A stretch of DNA of 52,664 nucleotides from Eggerthella sp. CAG:298 (GTDB lineage: Bacteria; Actinomycetota; Coriobacteriia; Coriobacteriales; Eggerthellaceae). Where the stretch lies: contig FR895127.1 in assembly GCA_000435675.1 (NCBI GenBank), positions 44,110-96,773 on the forward strand, written 5' to 3'. Numbering within the stretch: the first letter of the stretch is position 1; each line of letters starts with the position of its first letter. The notes beneath the pieces are model-generated. The model saw only the letters and a list, made by a program, of their open reading frames with translations, had not been told where the DNA came from and did not search any database. Made by a program: the position numbers and the translations under genes. Shown here piece by piece: positions 16,536 to 25,736 of the stretch.

Positions 16536-18476
16536 TTAGAAATCGAGGAAGCGAACATCGTGCGCATGCTTCTGGATGAATTCCTTACGCGGTTCAACCT
16601 GATCGCCCATCAATTCACTCACCACACGCTCTGCTTCAGCAGCATCCTCGATGCTCACTTGCAGAAGGGTGCGAGATTTCGGTTCCATGGTGGTTTCCCA
16701 TAGTTGTTCAGGATCCATCTCGCCCAGACCTTTATAGCGCTGGAGTGAAATGCTATCGCGATCCTTCTCGGGAATCTCTTCAAGACGCTTCGTAAGCGCA
16801 TCATCGTTGAAGATATATTCGAGCTTCTTACCGCCTTTTTTCTTAAGACCATACAGCGGCGGCTGCGCGATATAGATATATCCACGCTGAATGAGCTCAG
16901 GCATATAGCGATAGAAGAACGTAAGCAGCAAACAACGAATATGAGCGCCGTCAACGTCAGCATCGGTCATGATGATGATGCGATGATAACGTGCATTATC
17001 CGCATTGAAATCTGCGCCGATATTCGTTCCGATCGCCGTGATGAGCGAAGAGATCGTGTCTGAAGAGAGGCTACGATTAAGACCAGCGCGCTCGACATTC
17101 AAGATCTTGCCACGCAAAGGCATAATAGCCTGGTACTTTCGGTCGCGCGCCATCTTCGCGGAACCACCTGCAGAATCGCCCTCGACGATGAAAATCTCAG
17201 AATCTGCCGGGCTCTTCGAAGAGCAGTCTGCGAGCTTGCCCGGAAGCGAGAAAGAATCGAGCACGCCTTTGCGGCGAGTCATCTCACGTGCTTTTCGTGC
17301 AGCTTCACGAGCTTTGAATGCTTGAGATGCCTTGTTGATAATGCGTTTCGCCGGAGCAGGGTTTTCTTCAAGATACTCAGCAAGTCCCTGCGTAACCGCA
17401 CCTTGAACAAGACCGCGAATCTCGGTATTACCAAGCTTGCCCTTCGTCTGACCTTCAAACTGTGGGTCGCGCAATTTCACGGAGATGACCGCTGCAAGAC
17501 CTTCGCGCGTGTCGTCGCCAGAAAGGTTTGCGTCCTTATCCTTCAGGATGCCTTTATTGCGGGCATAATCATTGATCGTACGGGTCACGCCTTGCTTGAA
17601 ACCATCAAGATGCGTGCCACCATCGATCGTATGAATGTTGTTCGCAAAAGAAAGCACCGAATTCGTTGAATAGGAGGTGGTCCACTGCATAGCGATCTCT
17701 ACCATACCATCAGCATTTTCCACTTCAAAGTAAATGGGCTTGTTCAGCGTTTCTTTACCGGTATTGATATATTTGACAAAATCCTGCAAACCGCCAAGCG
17801 CTTGGAACACTTCTTTAGTGGGCTTACCATCTTCATTCAAGGTACGTTCATCGATGAGCGTGATCTTAAGACCCTTGTTCAAGAAGGACATCTCACGGAA
17901 ACGCGCTGCTAACGTGTTGTAATCGTAGACCGTAGTCTCTTGGAAGATCTCAGGATCGGGCCAGAACGTGACCGTAGTTCCAGTGTGCTTCGCTGAACCG
18001 ATCTTGTGGAGCTTCTCTTTCGTTTTGCCGTGATCGAATGAGATCTCATATTCCGTACCATCACGACGAACTTGTACAACGACCTTGGTTGAAAGAGCAT
18101 TCACTACCGAAACGCCCACGCCATGAAGACCGCCGGAAACCTTATAGCCCTCACCGCCGAATTTACCGCCAGCATGCAAGATCGTAAGAACAACCTCAAC
18201 TGTTGGAATTTTCTCTTTTGGATGCTTATCAACAGGGATACCGCGACCATTGTCATCAACAGTGATCGAATTATCTTCATGTATGGTCACCACGATATCG
18301 GTGCAATAACCAGCGAGTGCTTCGTCGACCGCATTATCGACAACTTCATACACAAGATGATGAAGACCACGAGGGCCTGTTGAACCAATATACATACCAG
18401 GGCGCTTACGAACCGCCTCAAGGCCTTCAAGAATTTGAATGTCGGAACCATCATAGTGAGAGTCTTTTGTAGCCAA
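16536..18476 (-). CDS. gyrB: DNA gyrase subunit B
   Basis: The ATPase subunit of gyrase. The GHKL ATP site has EVVDNAVDEALAG, DNGRGIP and GGLHGVGVSVVNAL. The Toprim domain has EGDSAGGSAK and DADVDGAHI, and PLRGKILNVERA is the usual quinolone-pocket segment with no obvious change. Length 646 fits the short, Gram-positive type. The start is TTG 18476 with AAGGAG five bases upstream, an unusual but well-supported start. gyrA follows after 71 bases. Confidence 0.98.
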   Translation of the reverse strand: MATKDSHYDGSDIQILEGLEAVRKRPGMYIGSTGPRGLHHLVYEVVDNAVDEALAGYCTDIVVTIHEDNSITVDDNGRGIPVDKHPKEKIPTVEVVLTILHAGGKFGGEGYKVSGGLHGVGVSVVNALSTKVVVQVRRDGTEYEISFDHGKTKEKLHKIGSAKHTGTTVTFWPDPEIFQETTVYDYNTLAARFREMSFLNKGLKITLIDERTLNEDGKPTKEVFQALGGLQDFVKYINTGKETLNKPIYFEVENADGMVEIAMQWTTSYSTNSVLSFANNIHTIDGGTHLDGFKQGVTRTINDYARNKGILKDKDANLSGDDTREGLAAVISVKLRDPQFEGQTKGKLGNTEIRGLVQGAVTQGLAEYLEENPAPAKRIINKASQAFKAREAARKAREMTRRKGVLDSFSLPGKLADCSSKSPADSEIFIVEGDSAGGSAKMARDRKYQAIMPLRGKILNVERAGLNRSLSSDTISSLITAIGTNIGADFNADNARYHRIIIMTDADVDGAHIRCLLLTFFYRYMPELIQRGYIYIAQPPLYGLKKKGGKKLEYIFNDDALTKRLEEIPEKDRDSISLQRYKGLGEMDPEQLWETTMEPKSRTLLQVSIEDAAEAERVVSELMGDQVEPRKEFIQKHAHDVRFLDF

Positions 18477-18591
18477 TCTTGCTCCTTTTTAAACAGCGTT
18501 TTATTGGTACGAAGAAGCGCACAGAACGCTCCTATGAACAGCAGCTTATTCTACCACAAAATATGGTGGTTTATGTACCTCTACTTATGAT

Positions 18592-18600
18592 ATATCCACA
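18592..18600 (+). promoter_or_regulatory. DnaA-box-like site upstream of gyrB
   Basis: ATATCCACA differs from the consensus DnaA box TTATCCACA at one position. It lies in the 175-base gap between the DUF721 gene and gyrB, which also has a small hairpin ACCAC/GTGGT at 18553-18570. Confidence 0.35.
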
Positions 18601-18651
18601 AGAGGTTGTAAGCGCGTATGAGCGGGTATATCGATATTTTTGAGAAAATAC

Positions 18652-19191
18652 TTAATTTTTAAAGGGATGTTCTTTAGTCGCTTTTAGAACACGCCGAAAC
18701 GATTCGCGAATGTCTTTATCTTCAATACCAGAAACACACGTCTCTATTTCTTGTTCTTCTTCTGCAGTCAGCTTATGAGGGGTGGGTAAATTTTTTTGAT
18801 ATTGCGGCTTCTTGAAAGGATAATTCTCCCGATAGGCACCGCGCGATATTTTAATATCGAATCTATCCACCTTCACGATGAATTGCTCGCGATACTTAAG
18901 AATAATCAATTCCCGCTGCGCGTTGAGTTCTGCTGCTACCAAGGAATTATCAACGTAGACAGTAAGTATCTGATGTGTTTCACGAGAAACATCCCCAGAA
19001 TCAGGGATCTCTTCTTTGGTCATATAGACCGAATTGATATGTTCGAGGATGAACTCATCAACACAAGCCGCAAATTGAGCATGCACTTGTTTGATCTTAC
19101 GATCGATGAGCGCTCGCTTCTTTTGTTCATCGGGAAGCTGGTTGAAGAAGGTATTCATATAATTTGAAACGTGAGTCTGCGGTCTTTTCAT
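18652..19191 (-). CDS. DUF721 (DciA-like) protein
   Basis: A 179-residue protein after recF, where actinobacteria usually carry a DUF721 gene. The conserved core is VYVDNSLVAAELNAQRELIILKYRE (about 77-101), the KH-like part of the family. Members include DciA, which helps load the replicative helicase. The N- and C-terminal tails are charged and probably flexible. AGAGGTGAT precedes ATG 19191, one base after the recF stop, so the pair is likely coupled. A parS-like site (15/16) at 18976-18991 encodes VSRET. Confidence 0.75.
   Translation of the reverse strand: MKRPQTHVSNYMNTFFNQLPDEQKKRALIDRKIKQVHAQFAACVDEFILEHINSVYMTKEEIPDSGDVSRETHQILTVYVDNSLVAAELNAQRELIILKYREQFIVKVDRFDIKISRGAYRENYPFKKPQYQKNLPTPHKLTAEEEQEIETCVSGIEDKDIRESFRRVLKATKEHPFKN
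18976..18991. promoter_or_regulatory. parS-like site inside the DUF721 gene (15/16)
   Basis: TGTTTCACGAGAAACA differs from the parS consensus at one core position. On the coding strand it translates within DVSRETHQ. It is about 6 kb left of the origin gap. Confidence 0.6.
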
Positions 19192-19192
19192 A

Positions 19193-20320
19193 TCACCTCT
19201 CCCCTTCTTGAGTTAGTTCGATGATCTCAGCATTTGAGAGAAATTCATCATCGAAATAGGAAAGATTCGTTGAGGTGATGAAGGTTTGAATATCCTGGGA
19301 TATCACCTTGATCAATTGACTACGGCGCTGTTCATCAAGCTCTGACATCACATCATCGAGCAAGAGCACCGGGGTTTGATTCAAACGATCGCGCAAAAGT
19401 GCGACTTCTGCCATCTTATAGCTCAAAACGAGCGATCGTTGCTGACCTTGGCTCGCAAAATGACTTGCATCTTTGCCGTTGATAAGAAATACGATCTGAT
19501 CCGCATGGGGACCGAACAATGAAAGCCTTCGCTGATGTTCGCGAGAGAACCCTCGTTCGATCACGGTATCAAGCTGCTCTTTCACTTCATCTCGAGAAAA
19601 CTGAGACTCCATAAGCTCTTGAAGCGAGGGGTCCTCATATTTCAACCATGAAGGAATATACGCGATCGAAACCTCTTCCTTACCAACGCAAAGTTCCGCA
19701 TAGTAGGTCTTGATATAAGGAATGAGCTCTTGAACAAGTCGAGTGCGCAATACATAGAACTGAGAGCCGATCGTAGTGAGCACTTCATTAACACTCTCGA
19801 GGAACGTGTGCGTCGTATCTTCCTTGAGATACCGATTCTTCTGCTTAAGGATGCGCTCGTAGTCGTGACGCACATTGTTGTAGTTAGCAGAGAGTTGGGA
19901 TCCAAGGTTATCGATCTCAGCGCGCTTGATGCTTTGAGACCCTTTGATGAAGTTCAGATCATCCGGCGAAAAAACTACTGAAGGAAGGATACCGCGCAAA
20001 TTCTTGATCTGCTTTCGTTTTCCATTCAATGAGAACGAACGTTTTCCTTCATAAATGGTGAAATCGATATCAAGTTTACGAACTCCATCGCCGAGCACCG
20101 CTCTAATAAAGGAAGAATCTTCTCCGAAGCGAACGAGATACTCTGTTTTAGAGCTACGAAACGAATTGAAAGCAGTTATGAGTTGGATTCCTTCGACCAG
20201 ATTCGTCTTTCCGATCGCATTCGGTCCAACGAACACCGTAACATCACCGATATCGGTAAGCTCGTAATTTTTGTAATTACGAAAATTACGATAATGAATC
20301 TGTTGAATCTTCAATCCCAT
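19193..20320 (-). CDS. recF: Recombination/repair ATPase RecF
   Basis: RecF binds gapped DNA and helps load RecA. Walker A GPNAIGKTN at about 33-41, ABC-type signature SQGQQRS and Walker B VLLLDDVMSELD near the C-terminus are all present. Length 375 is normal. It lies 57 bases after dnaN in the standard dnaA-dnaN-recF order. The ribosome site before ATG 20320 is weak. Confidence 0.96.
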   Translation of the reverse strand: MGLKIQQIHYRNFRNYKNYELTDIGDVTVFVGPNAIGKTNLVEGIQLITAFNSFRSSKTEYLVRFGEDSSFIRAVLGDGVRKLDIDFTIYEGKRSFSLNGKRKQIKNLRGILPSVVFSPDDLNFIKGSQSIKRAEIDNLGSQLSANYNNVRHDYERILKQKNRYLKEDTTHTFLESVNEVLTTIGSQFYVLRTRLVQELIPYIKTYYAELCVGKEEVSIAYIPSWLKYEDPSLQELMESQFSRDEVKEQLDTVIERGFSREHQRRLSLFGPHADQIVFLINGKDASHFASQGQQRSLVLSYKMAEVALLRDRLNQTPVLLLDDVMSELDEQRRSQLIKVISQDIQTFITSTNLSYFDDEFLSNAEIIELTQEGER

Positions 20321-20377
20321 GAACGGAATAGTACCTGTTCATACCCTTAGTGAGTGAACCACCGCAGGTAAAACGTC

Positions 20378-21475
20378 TTAAAAGCGTACAGGCATGATGA
20401 GATACAGGAACTGCTCTTCTCCGAGCGCTTCAATAATACCTGGCTTCATCTCGCCTAGCAGATTGAAAGATATCTCATCGGTTTTGATAGAAGAGAGTCC
20501 ATCGAGCATGAACGAATAATTGAAGGCAATATCGATCGATGCACCTTCGACATCACAGACAAGTGATTCTTGTGCATTTCCCACATCTTGGGAAGTTGAG
20601 ATGAGCGTGATCACCCCTGCTTCAGCATCGACCGATATTTGAACAGGGGAAACTTTGTTGCTCAACAGAGAAACACGGCGGATCGCATCCATAAGTTCAG
20701 TACGAGAAAGCTTGATCTTCGTCGTGAAATCCGTTGAGAGAAGCTGCTTGTAGTTCGGGAAAACCCCTTCGATACGGCGATTGATGAAGGTTGCATTGTG
20801 ATAGGTAACGACAATTTGATTGTCATTGAAGGCAAGGGTCACCGGATCAGAACTCGAGGGCAAAGCGATGATATCCTGCAAGAACGTGCCTGTCACTACC
20901 GCCTCGAATTCACGAGGAGGTACGGAATCGAGCTCAACCTCAGCTACTGCAAGACGATAGGAATCGGTAGCGACCATCTTGAGCGTGTTTCCTGCTTGAG
21001 TGATAAGGACACCTGTAAGAACGGGATGGCTCTCATCACGCGAAACCGTCTTTGCTGTGCTCTTCACCATCGAAGCAAAGGTATCAAAGGGAAATGAGAT
21101 CTCCTGTTCTGCTTCAACCTCAGGAAACAGAGGAAAATCAAGAGGATTCAGCGTCTTGAGAGAATACGTGGTGTTATTGCAGAAGATCGTTGCTGTTTGA
21201 TCATTGGTCGAAATGCTCACTGCCATATCGGGAAGGTTCTTCACAATATCGCTGAACAGCTTTGCAGGAACGACCGTATCACCAGCTTCTTCTACCAATG
21301 CGGGCAAAATGATTCTGATCGAAAGCTTAAGATCGGTTGTTTGGAGAACAATCTCACTATCACGTGCTTGGATCAAGATCCCTGAAAGAATCGACAGCGT
21401 TGAACGGCTTGAAGATCCTTTGACCACAGTAGCAAGAGCACGAGATAATTCAGATTGATTAACGCTTACCTTCAT
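20378..21475 (-). CDS. dnaN: DNA polymerase III beta subunit (sliding clamp)
   Basis: The clamp tethers the replicative polymerase. The 365-residue length and the three-domain pattern fit: N-terminal MKVSVNQSELSRAL, the HPVLTGVLI segment of domain 2, and the C-terminal YLIMPVRF closing the hydrophobic pocket. A 521-base gap separates it from dnaA, so it probably has its own promoter. ATG 21475 has only a poor ribosome site. Confidence 0.97.
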   Translation of the reverse strand: MKVSVNQSELSRALATVVKGSSSRSTLSILSGILIQARDSEIVLQTTDLKLSIRIILPALVEEAGDTVVPAKLFSDIVKNLPDMAVSISTNDQTATIFCNNTTYSLKTLNPLDFPLFPEVEAEQEISFPFDTFASMVKSTAKTVSRDESHPVLTGVLITQAGNTLKMVATDSYRLAVAEVELDSVPPREFEAVVTGTFLQDIIALPSSSDPVTLAFNDNQIVVTYHNATFINRRIEGVFPNYKQLLSTDFTTKIKLSRTELMDAIRRVSLLSNKVSPVQISVDAEAGVITLISTSQDVGNAQESLVCDVEGASIDIAFNYSFMLDGLSSIKTDEISFNLLGEMKPGIIEALGEEQFLYLIMPVRF

Positions 21476-21996
21476 AGAGTGAACTCACATTCTTATCTAG
21501 TTGGCAATGTTCCACCAAATATCGAAGACAATCTGGCAGGCAAACATCGCTTGATAACGGTTTCTGTTCAAGAAGTTACCATCGATCATTCAAGATCAGT
21601 AACTGAGAACGACTTGATTATAGCTTGCTCTCTCCATTCCGCACGAACGAAAATTACGCCACGAAAAAGCCTTCTCTTATTTAATTCATTTTTATAAATA
21701 AATCTAAGTAGTAATAGTAATAGGCATGGTTGAAATGTGCATAACAAAGCTTTCTGCTGGTGAAGCGTGAAAAAGAAGGAAGGAATATCTTGTTAAGAAA
21801 AGCTTTCGTTTTCCACAAGGAAAAACAGTCGAAAAACTTATCCTTACCTTCCTCCTAGTTTCGGACATGTTTTGACATAGCGTTTCAACCACTTATGCAC
21901 TAAAAAACTTTTCTAAATATGAAGAAATAGTGCTGTGAGTGGTATCTCGACCATCTCTAACAAGGACGATCTGATAACGCTGTCACGAAAGTGCAC
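21476..21996. other. dnaA-dnaN intergenic region with DnaA-box-like sites
   Basis: A 521-base AT-rich gap with no gene. Sites fitting TTWTNCACA are TTTTCCACA at 21809-21817 and TTATGCACA on the minus strand at 21736-21744; TTATGCACT at 21893-21901 has one mismatch. Many bacteria have part of the origin or a DnaA-titrating cluster here. It must also hold the dnaN promoter, which I could not place. Confidence 0.55.
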
Positions 21997-23610
21997 TTAG
22001 TATTCTTTAGAGCGCAACATTCCTCGGATCGCTTCGATCTCTTCACGTAGATTCCTGTCTTCGTTCAGGCCTTTTTCAATAAGATCGAATGAATGCATGA
22101 TGGTAGAATGATCGCGGTTGAACGCTTTACCAATATCCTTATAGGTAGTATTCACGAGCTCGCGAGCAAGATAGACAGCAACGTGACGCGGATGCGCGAT
22201 CGATCGGCTTCGACTCTTACTTACGAGATCAGCATGTGAAACCTTATAGAAGTCTTCGACAGCAGCTTGGATCGTTTCTATCGTGAAGCGCGTACCCGTC
22301 TCATTGATGAAATGATTAGCCAGCATATCCTTCACATCTTGCGTGGTAACGCTGTTCTCACCTTTCATCTTTACGGCATACATCACATTCGTGATAGCGC
22401 TCTTCAGTTCACGAATATTCGTACCGGAGTGCTCAACCACGTAATCCAAGATCTCGTCGGAAAGTTCGAAATTGAAGTCTTCGTCCTGCTGATATTGCTG
22501 AACGAAGTTCTTGATGATGCCGCGTTTCGTTTCATGATCGGCTGGTTGGATGTCGATCGTTGCACCCGAATTGAAACGAGAGGTATAACGCTCATCTAAA
22601 TCGATATTCTTCGGTGCGCGATCCGCACTGAATACGAATTGCTTTCCTTGGTTGATGTTTGCATTGAAGATACGGAACAAGATTCCAAGCGTGCCAGGAG
22701 AGCTTTGGAGGTTTTGGATATCATCGACAAGCAAGACATCAGCGTTTTTGAGGAAATTGTCAAAGTTCTTGAAAGAAGACTTGTCGACAGATTTCTCACG
22801 TGCAGCTTCGGTATAACGTTCTGCTAATTCGTTCGAGTCGATATAGGGTACGTTCAAGTTAGGATATTGCTCATCAATGTAATTCTTGATCGCGCACATC
22901 AGGTGAGTCTTACCCACCCCGCTTCGTCCATAGATGAACAATGGATTGAGGTTCGATGTTCCTGGTCGTTCAGCAACTTCAGTAGCCATTGCATAAGCAA
23001 GGCGATTCGAATCTCCGATAACGAACGAATCGAACGTTAATAATCGAGTTGATGGATCGCTTGAGGATGATCGTTGATCCGCGTTCGTTTGGTCAGGCGA
23101 AACAGGAGGTATCTGAGGAACTGATGAGGAAGGAGCATCTATCGATGCTGAAGCATTATCAATCGAAACCGAAGAATTCAGCGAAGAGGAGCTCTCGATC
23201 GTAGTGGCTGGAGCGCTCGGCTGATGCGAAGGTAAGGTTTGAGTGCTTGGCTGTGAACTTACTCCTGAGAGAGATGGCTCGTTCGATACCTGCTGTTGGG
23301 GAGAAGGATTCGTCGTTTGTTGTGTGCTGTTCGCACCTACTCTTTCTGCTTCTTCAGCAGTGGTATTAACCTCGATCTGAACGAAGAATTCAACATGATA
23401 GATATCTTCGAGCGCACGCTGGATATCTTTCATATAGTGTCGTTCTACCCATTCTTTCACGAATGCCGTGCACGAAGTGAGCATGATAAAACCAGGACTA
23501 ACTGCCTGGATTTGAATGCGAGAGAAAAAAGCGTCGAGCTGAGAAGGATTAACACCTGGATAGCTCTTGATAGTTGAGATGAGCTTATCCCAAACTTCTT
23601 GGATATCCAT
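21997..23610 (-). CDS. dnaA: Chromosomal replication initiator DnaA
   Basis: DnaA binds DnaA boxes and opens the origin. Domain I spans about residues 1-80; a Ser/Pro/Gln-rich domain II of about 100 residues follows. The AAA+ domain has NPLFIYGRSGVGKTH, VLLVDDIQNL and sensor region FSADRAPK. Domain IV has SRSRSIAHPRHVAVYL and the helix-turn-helix RDHSTIMHS. The AAA+ box VII reads DERYTSRFNSG rather than the common RLRSRFEWG, a mild divergence. AAGGAAGG lies before ATG 23610. Length 537 is long because of domain II. Confidence 0.98.
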   Translation of the reverse strand: MDIQEVWDKLISTIKSYPGVNPSQLDAFFSRIQIQAVSPGFIMLTSCTAFVKEWVERHYMKDIQRALEDIYHVEFFVQIEVNTTAEEAERVGANSTQQTTNPSPQQQVSNEPSLSGVSSQPSTQTLPSHQPSAPATTIESSSSLNSSVSIDNASASIDAPSSSVPQIPPVSPDQTNADQRSSSSDPSTRLLTFDSFVIGDSNRLAYAMATEVAERPGTSNLNPLFIYGRSGVGKTHLMCAIKNYIDEQYPNLNVPYIDSNELAERYTEAAREKSVDKSSFKNFDNFLKNADVLLVDDIQNLQSSPGTLGILFRIFNANINQGKQFVFSADRAPKNIDLDERYTSRFNSGATIDIQPADHETKRGIIKNFVQQYQQDEDFNFELSDEILDYVVEHSGTNIRELKSAITNVMYAVKMKGENSVTTQDVKDMLANHFINETGTRFTIETIQAAVEDFYKVSHADLVSKSRSRSIAHPRHVAVYLARELVNTTYKDIGKAFNRDHSTIMHSFDLIEKGLNEDRNLREEIEAIRGMLRSKEY

Positions 23611-23622
23611 GTCCTTCCTTTC

Positions 23623-23673
23623 TTTTCCACATGTCTAAGATGGGGTTTTATCTTAGCAAGTAATTGTGGAAAA
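23623..23673. promoter_or_regulatory. Paired inverted DnaA boxes around a hairpin upstream of dnaA
   Basis: TTTTCCACA at 23623-23631 faces TGTGGAAAA at 23665-23673. Between them CTAAGAT (23635-23641) and ATCTTAG (23650-23656) form a 7-bp inverted repeat with an 8-base spacer. The whole block sits in the 81 bases between the GHKL-ATPase gene and dnaA, where binding of DnaA would overlap the dnaA leader. Autoregulation of dnaA is the simplest reading. Confidence 0.6.
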
Positions 23674-23691
23674 GTAAGAGAAGATCGGAAT

Positions 23692-24531
23692 TTAGAGCGA
23701 AAGCGTGATTTGCCTTCCATCGTTCGTAAGTTGTCTTTTTTTGCCGATTTTTTCTAAAATGCCTGCTCCTTCAAGCTTTTTGAAGGATGCATGAATGCTT
23801 GCATTCGGCATACCTGTTTCATTGTGGATATCGGTGACGCCAAGTTGATTATGCGGCATAAGGGCAAGTAATACCTTTTTATCATTGTCGGTCAATGAAG
23901 GAAGTTCAGTTGTTTGAGGCTGTTCTGAATTATCCAGATCGCGCAAAAGAGAGATGGTTACCACAGAGCCTTGCCCGATGTTGTCTTCGATCTTTATGGT
24001 GCCATGAGAAAAGCTCAGCACTTCTTTCACTAACGGAAGCCCAGATCCAACACCACGAATATACTTCTTCATCGGTTCGCTTGCTGAAGTGAATCCTGGT
24101 TCTTGAGCACGGTCTTTATCTTGGATTCCTGGACCTTGATCAGCAAAGCGGATGGTGTTGCCCTTATCGAAAACAGAAACGACCGGTTCACTGAAATTAG
24201 CATGGATGAAGTTTTCTGTGACTTCACGAATGACTGTATAAGGGATCATGCCACCTCGTTGTTGTGCTTCTCTATAGGTAGTTGAAGCTATATTCTCAAT
24301 GAATTGATGTGTTGGGCCACCTGGGATCTGAATGATCTGAGGCGTGCTCGTGAGCGTGTCATAGATAGCCACGCAGGCGATCGTGTCGATATAGTCGTAA
24401 TTGAAGTTAGATGGATCAGCCTGAGGAACTGCAGCACGTTCTGGAGCTACTGAAGATGTTGACCTGTTGAACGGACCATAAGGATCGATTCCTCCGTTCG
24501 TACTGATGGGTCTATCTTGAGATTCATCCAT
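23692..24531 (-). CDS. GHKL-type ATPase fused to a winged-helix domain, adjacent to dnaA
   Basis: A 279-residue protein of unknown function. After a disordered stretch of about 45 residues it has a small alpha/beta region and then a histidine-kinase/anti-sigma-type ATPase: N box TENFIHA (about 105-111), G1 DQGPGI (131-136), G2 GVGSGL (160-165) and a closing GQGSVVTISL. No phospho-acceptor histidine domain or membrane segment is seen, so it resembles SpoIIAB/RsbW-type switch kinases. The last 65 residues (LTDNDKKVLLAL to the end) look like a MarR-type winged helix. ATG 24531 has AAGGAG upstream; a GTG at 24579 lacks one. It is the first gene left of the origin, before dnaA. Confidence 0.7.
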   Translation of the reverse strand: MDESQDRPISTNGGIDPYGPFNRSTSSVAPERAAVPQADPSNFNYDYIDTIACVAIYDTLTSTPQIIQIPGGPTHQFIENIASTTYREAQQRGGMIPYTVIREVTENFIHANFSEPVVSVFDKGNTIRFADQGPGIQDKDRAQEPGFTSASEPMKKYIRGVGSGLPLVKEVLSFSHGTIKIEDNIGQGSVVTISLLRDLDNSEQPQTTELPSLTDNDKKVLLALMPHNQLGVTDIHNETGMPNASIHASFKKLEGAGILEKIGKKRQLTNDGRQITLSL

Positions 24532-24579
24532 GGTAATGGCTGCTCCTTGAGCCTTTCCAAAATTTTCACGAGTTTTCAC

Positions 24580-25184
24580 ATAATAATACGTGTTTTAGGG
24601 AATATATAGGGCACTTTAGGTAAATATCGATAAGATTCAAGTTAGTTTTCATTCTATTTCTGATTTTTGCTCCCTTTTCATCTTGTATTTTCAGCTTTTT
24701 CAACAATTTATTAAGAAAATGTGTAAAAACATGAAAAACGAATTGAAACATGATGGTAGGAGGAAGAGATTTTGATAGACAATATGGAAAACTCTGGCTC
24801 TCCAGTGATGTTTCATGAGAAATAAAAGCAAAGATAGAGCGTGGAAAAGCAGTAGATCAGATGGTGAATATCATTGATTGAAAAGTTTTTCCTTGCGCTT
24901 TGTCGATTGTTGTGATTTATACAAAATACCAGTTCAAAAGCCTATTATTGAAATTCATCTCAAAAGATTCTTGTAAAAGTTTTCTCAAAATTTCGGTGAA
25001 AAGTGCTTGACAAAATGAAACAAGAGAAGAAATCAACATTGATTTATATATCAAACAAATACTTTTCAACATTATCAACATTTATACAAAATGGTATTGT
25101 TGAAAACTTTCTTTTTTGCTTCCTTTATGATGGTCTCATATGTTACGGCATAGGTATGACCTTCGACGGGATAAGGTGATCGAT
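24580..25184. other. Probable replication origin (oriC)
   Basis: This AT-rich gene-free region divides two divergent arms, with dnaA-dnaN-recF-gyrBA leftwards and rpmH-rnpA-yidDC-parAB rightwards. DnaA-box-like 9-mers: TTTTACACA (minus, 24720-24728, fits TTWTNCACA), TTTTCCACG (minus, 24840-24848), and three TTTTCAACA at 24697-24705, 25063-25071 and, inverted, 25098-25106. TCAACATT occurs three times within 25033-25082, and TTTATACAAAAT twice (24917-24928, 25081-25092). The block 25010-25110 is the most AT-rich and is the best unwinding candidate. The promoters of both arms must also lie here. Confidence 0.7.
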
Positions 25185-25697
25185 ATGAAGATATCTCTTC
25201 CAACAGAAAATGGTTTTCTTCCTGATAAGTATGGAAAATACGCTCCAGCTGCTGATCGTAAGTACGATCATGCGATCTGTTCATTCCCTATTACGATCGA
25301 AGAGGTGCCTGAGGGGACTCAAACGCTCGCGCTTACATTCATCGACTACGATTCAACTCCTGTTTGCGGGTTCACATGGATCCATTGGCTCATGTGTGAG
25401 ATAGATCCGAACATCGGAGTCATTCCAGAAGATGCGAGCCAGAATCCTCAGCCTGAATGGAGACAAGGTTTCAACAGCTATTTTAGTAATATGGAAGAGA
25501 TAGATAACGATCTTACGGTTGCGCAAGCGTATATTGGTCCACGTCCACCCGATGCTGATCATACCTATACCTTGCGTGTTTATGCGCTTGATAACCATCT
25601 CGATCTTGCTGAGGGGTATTTCTATAATCAACTTCATTGGGCGATGAAGGGGCATATCATCGAAACCGCTGAGTATGATGTTATCAGCCGTTCATAG
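25185..25697 (+). CDS. PEBP-family (YbhB/YbcL-like) protein
   Basis: A 170-residue member of the phosphatidylethanolamine-binding protein family. Family segments: YDHAICSFPITIEEVPEGTQ, the GFTWIHWL strand, the ligand-pocket motif YIGPRPPDADHTYTLRVYALD, and the C-terminal MKGHIIETAEYDVI. Bacterial members are cytoplasmic and their ligand is mostly unknown. ATG 25185 (MKISLPTENG) has AAGGTGAT upstream; an earlier in-frame start at 25140 gives an unrelated basic leader. It is the first gene right of the origin. Confidence 0.88.
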   Translation: MKISLPTENGFLPDKYGKYAPAADRKYDHAICSFPITIEEVPEGTQTLALTFIDYDSTPVCGFTWIHWLMCEIDPNIGVIPEDASQNPQPEWRQGFNSYFSNMEEIDNDLTVAQAYIGPRPPDADHTYTLRVYALDNHLDLAEGYFYNQLHWAMKGHIIETAEYDVISRS

Positions 25698-25707
25698 AGG
25701 TTATAGA

Positions 25708-25736
25708 TTGACTTTCAGATTAAGTATTTCTACAAT
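25708..25736 (+). promoter_or_regulatory. Promoter of rpmH
   Basis: TTGACT (25708-25713), 17-base spacer, TACAAT (25731-25736): one mismatch to consensus in each box. A perfect 10-bp inverted repeat TTTCAGATTA (25713-25722) / TAATCTGAAA (25751-25760) frames the -10 box and leader. Confidence 0.8.
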
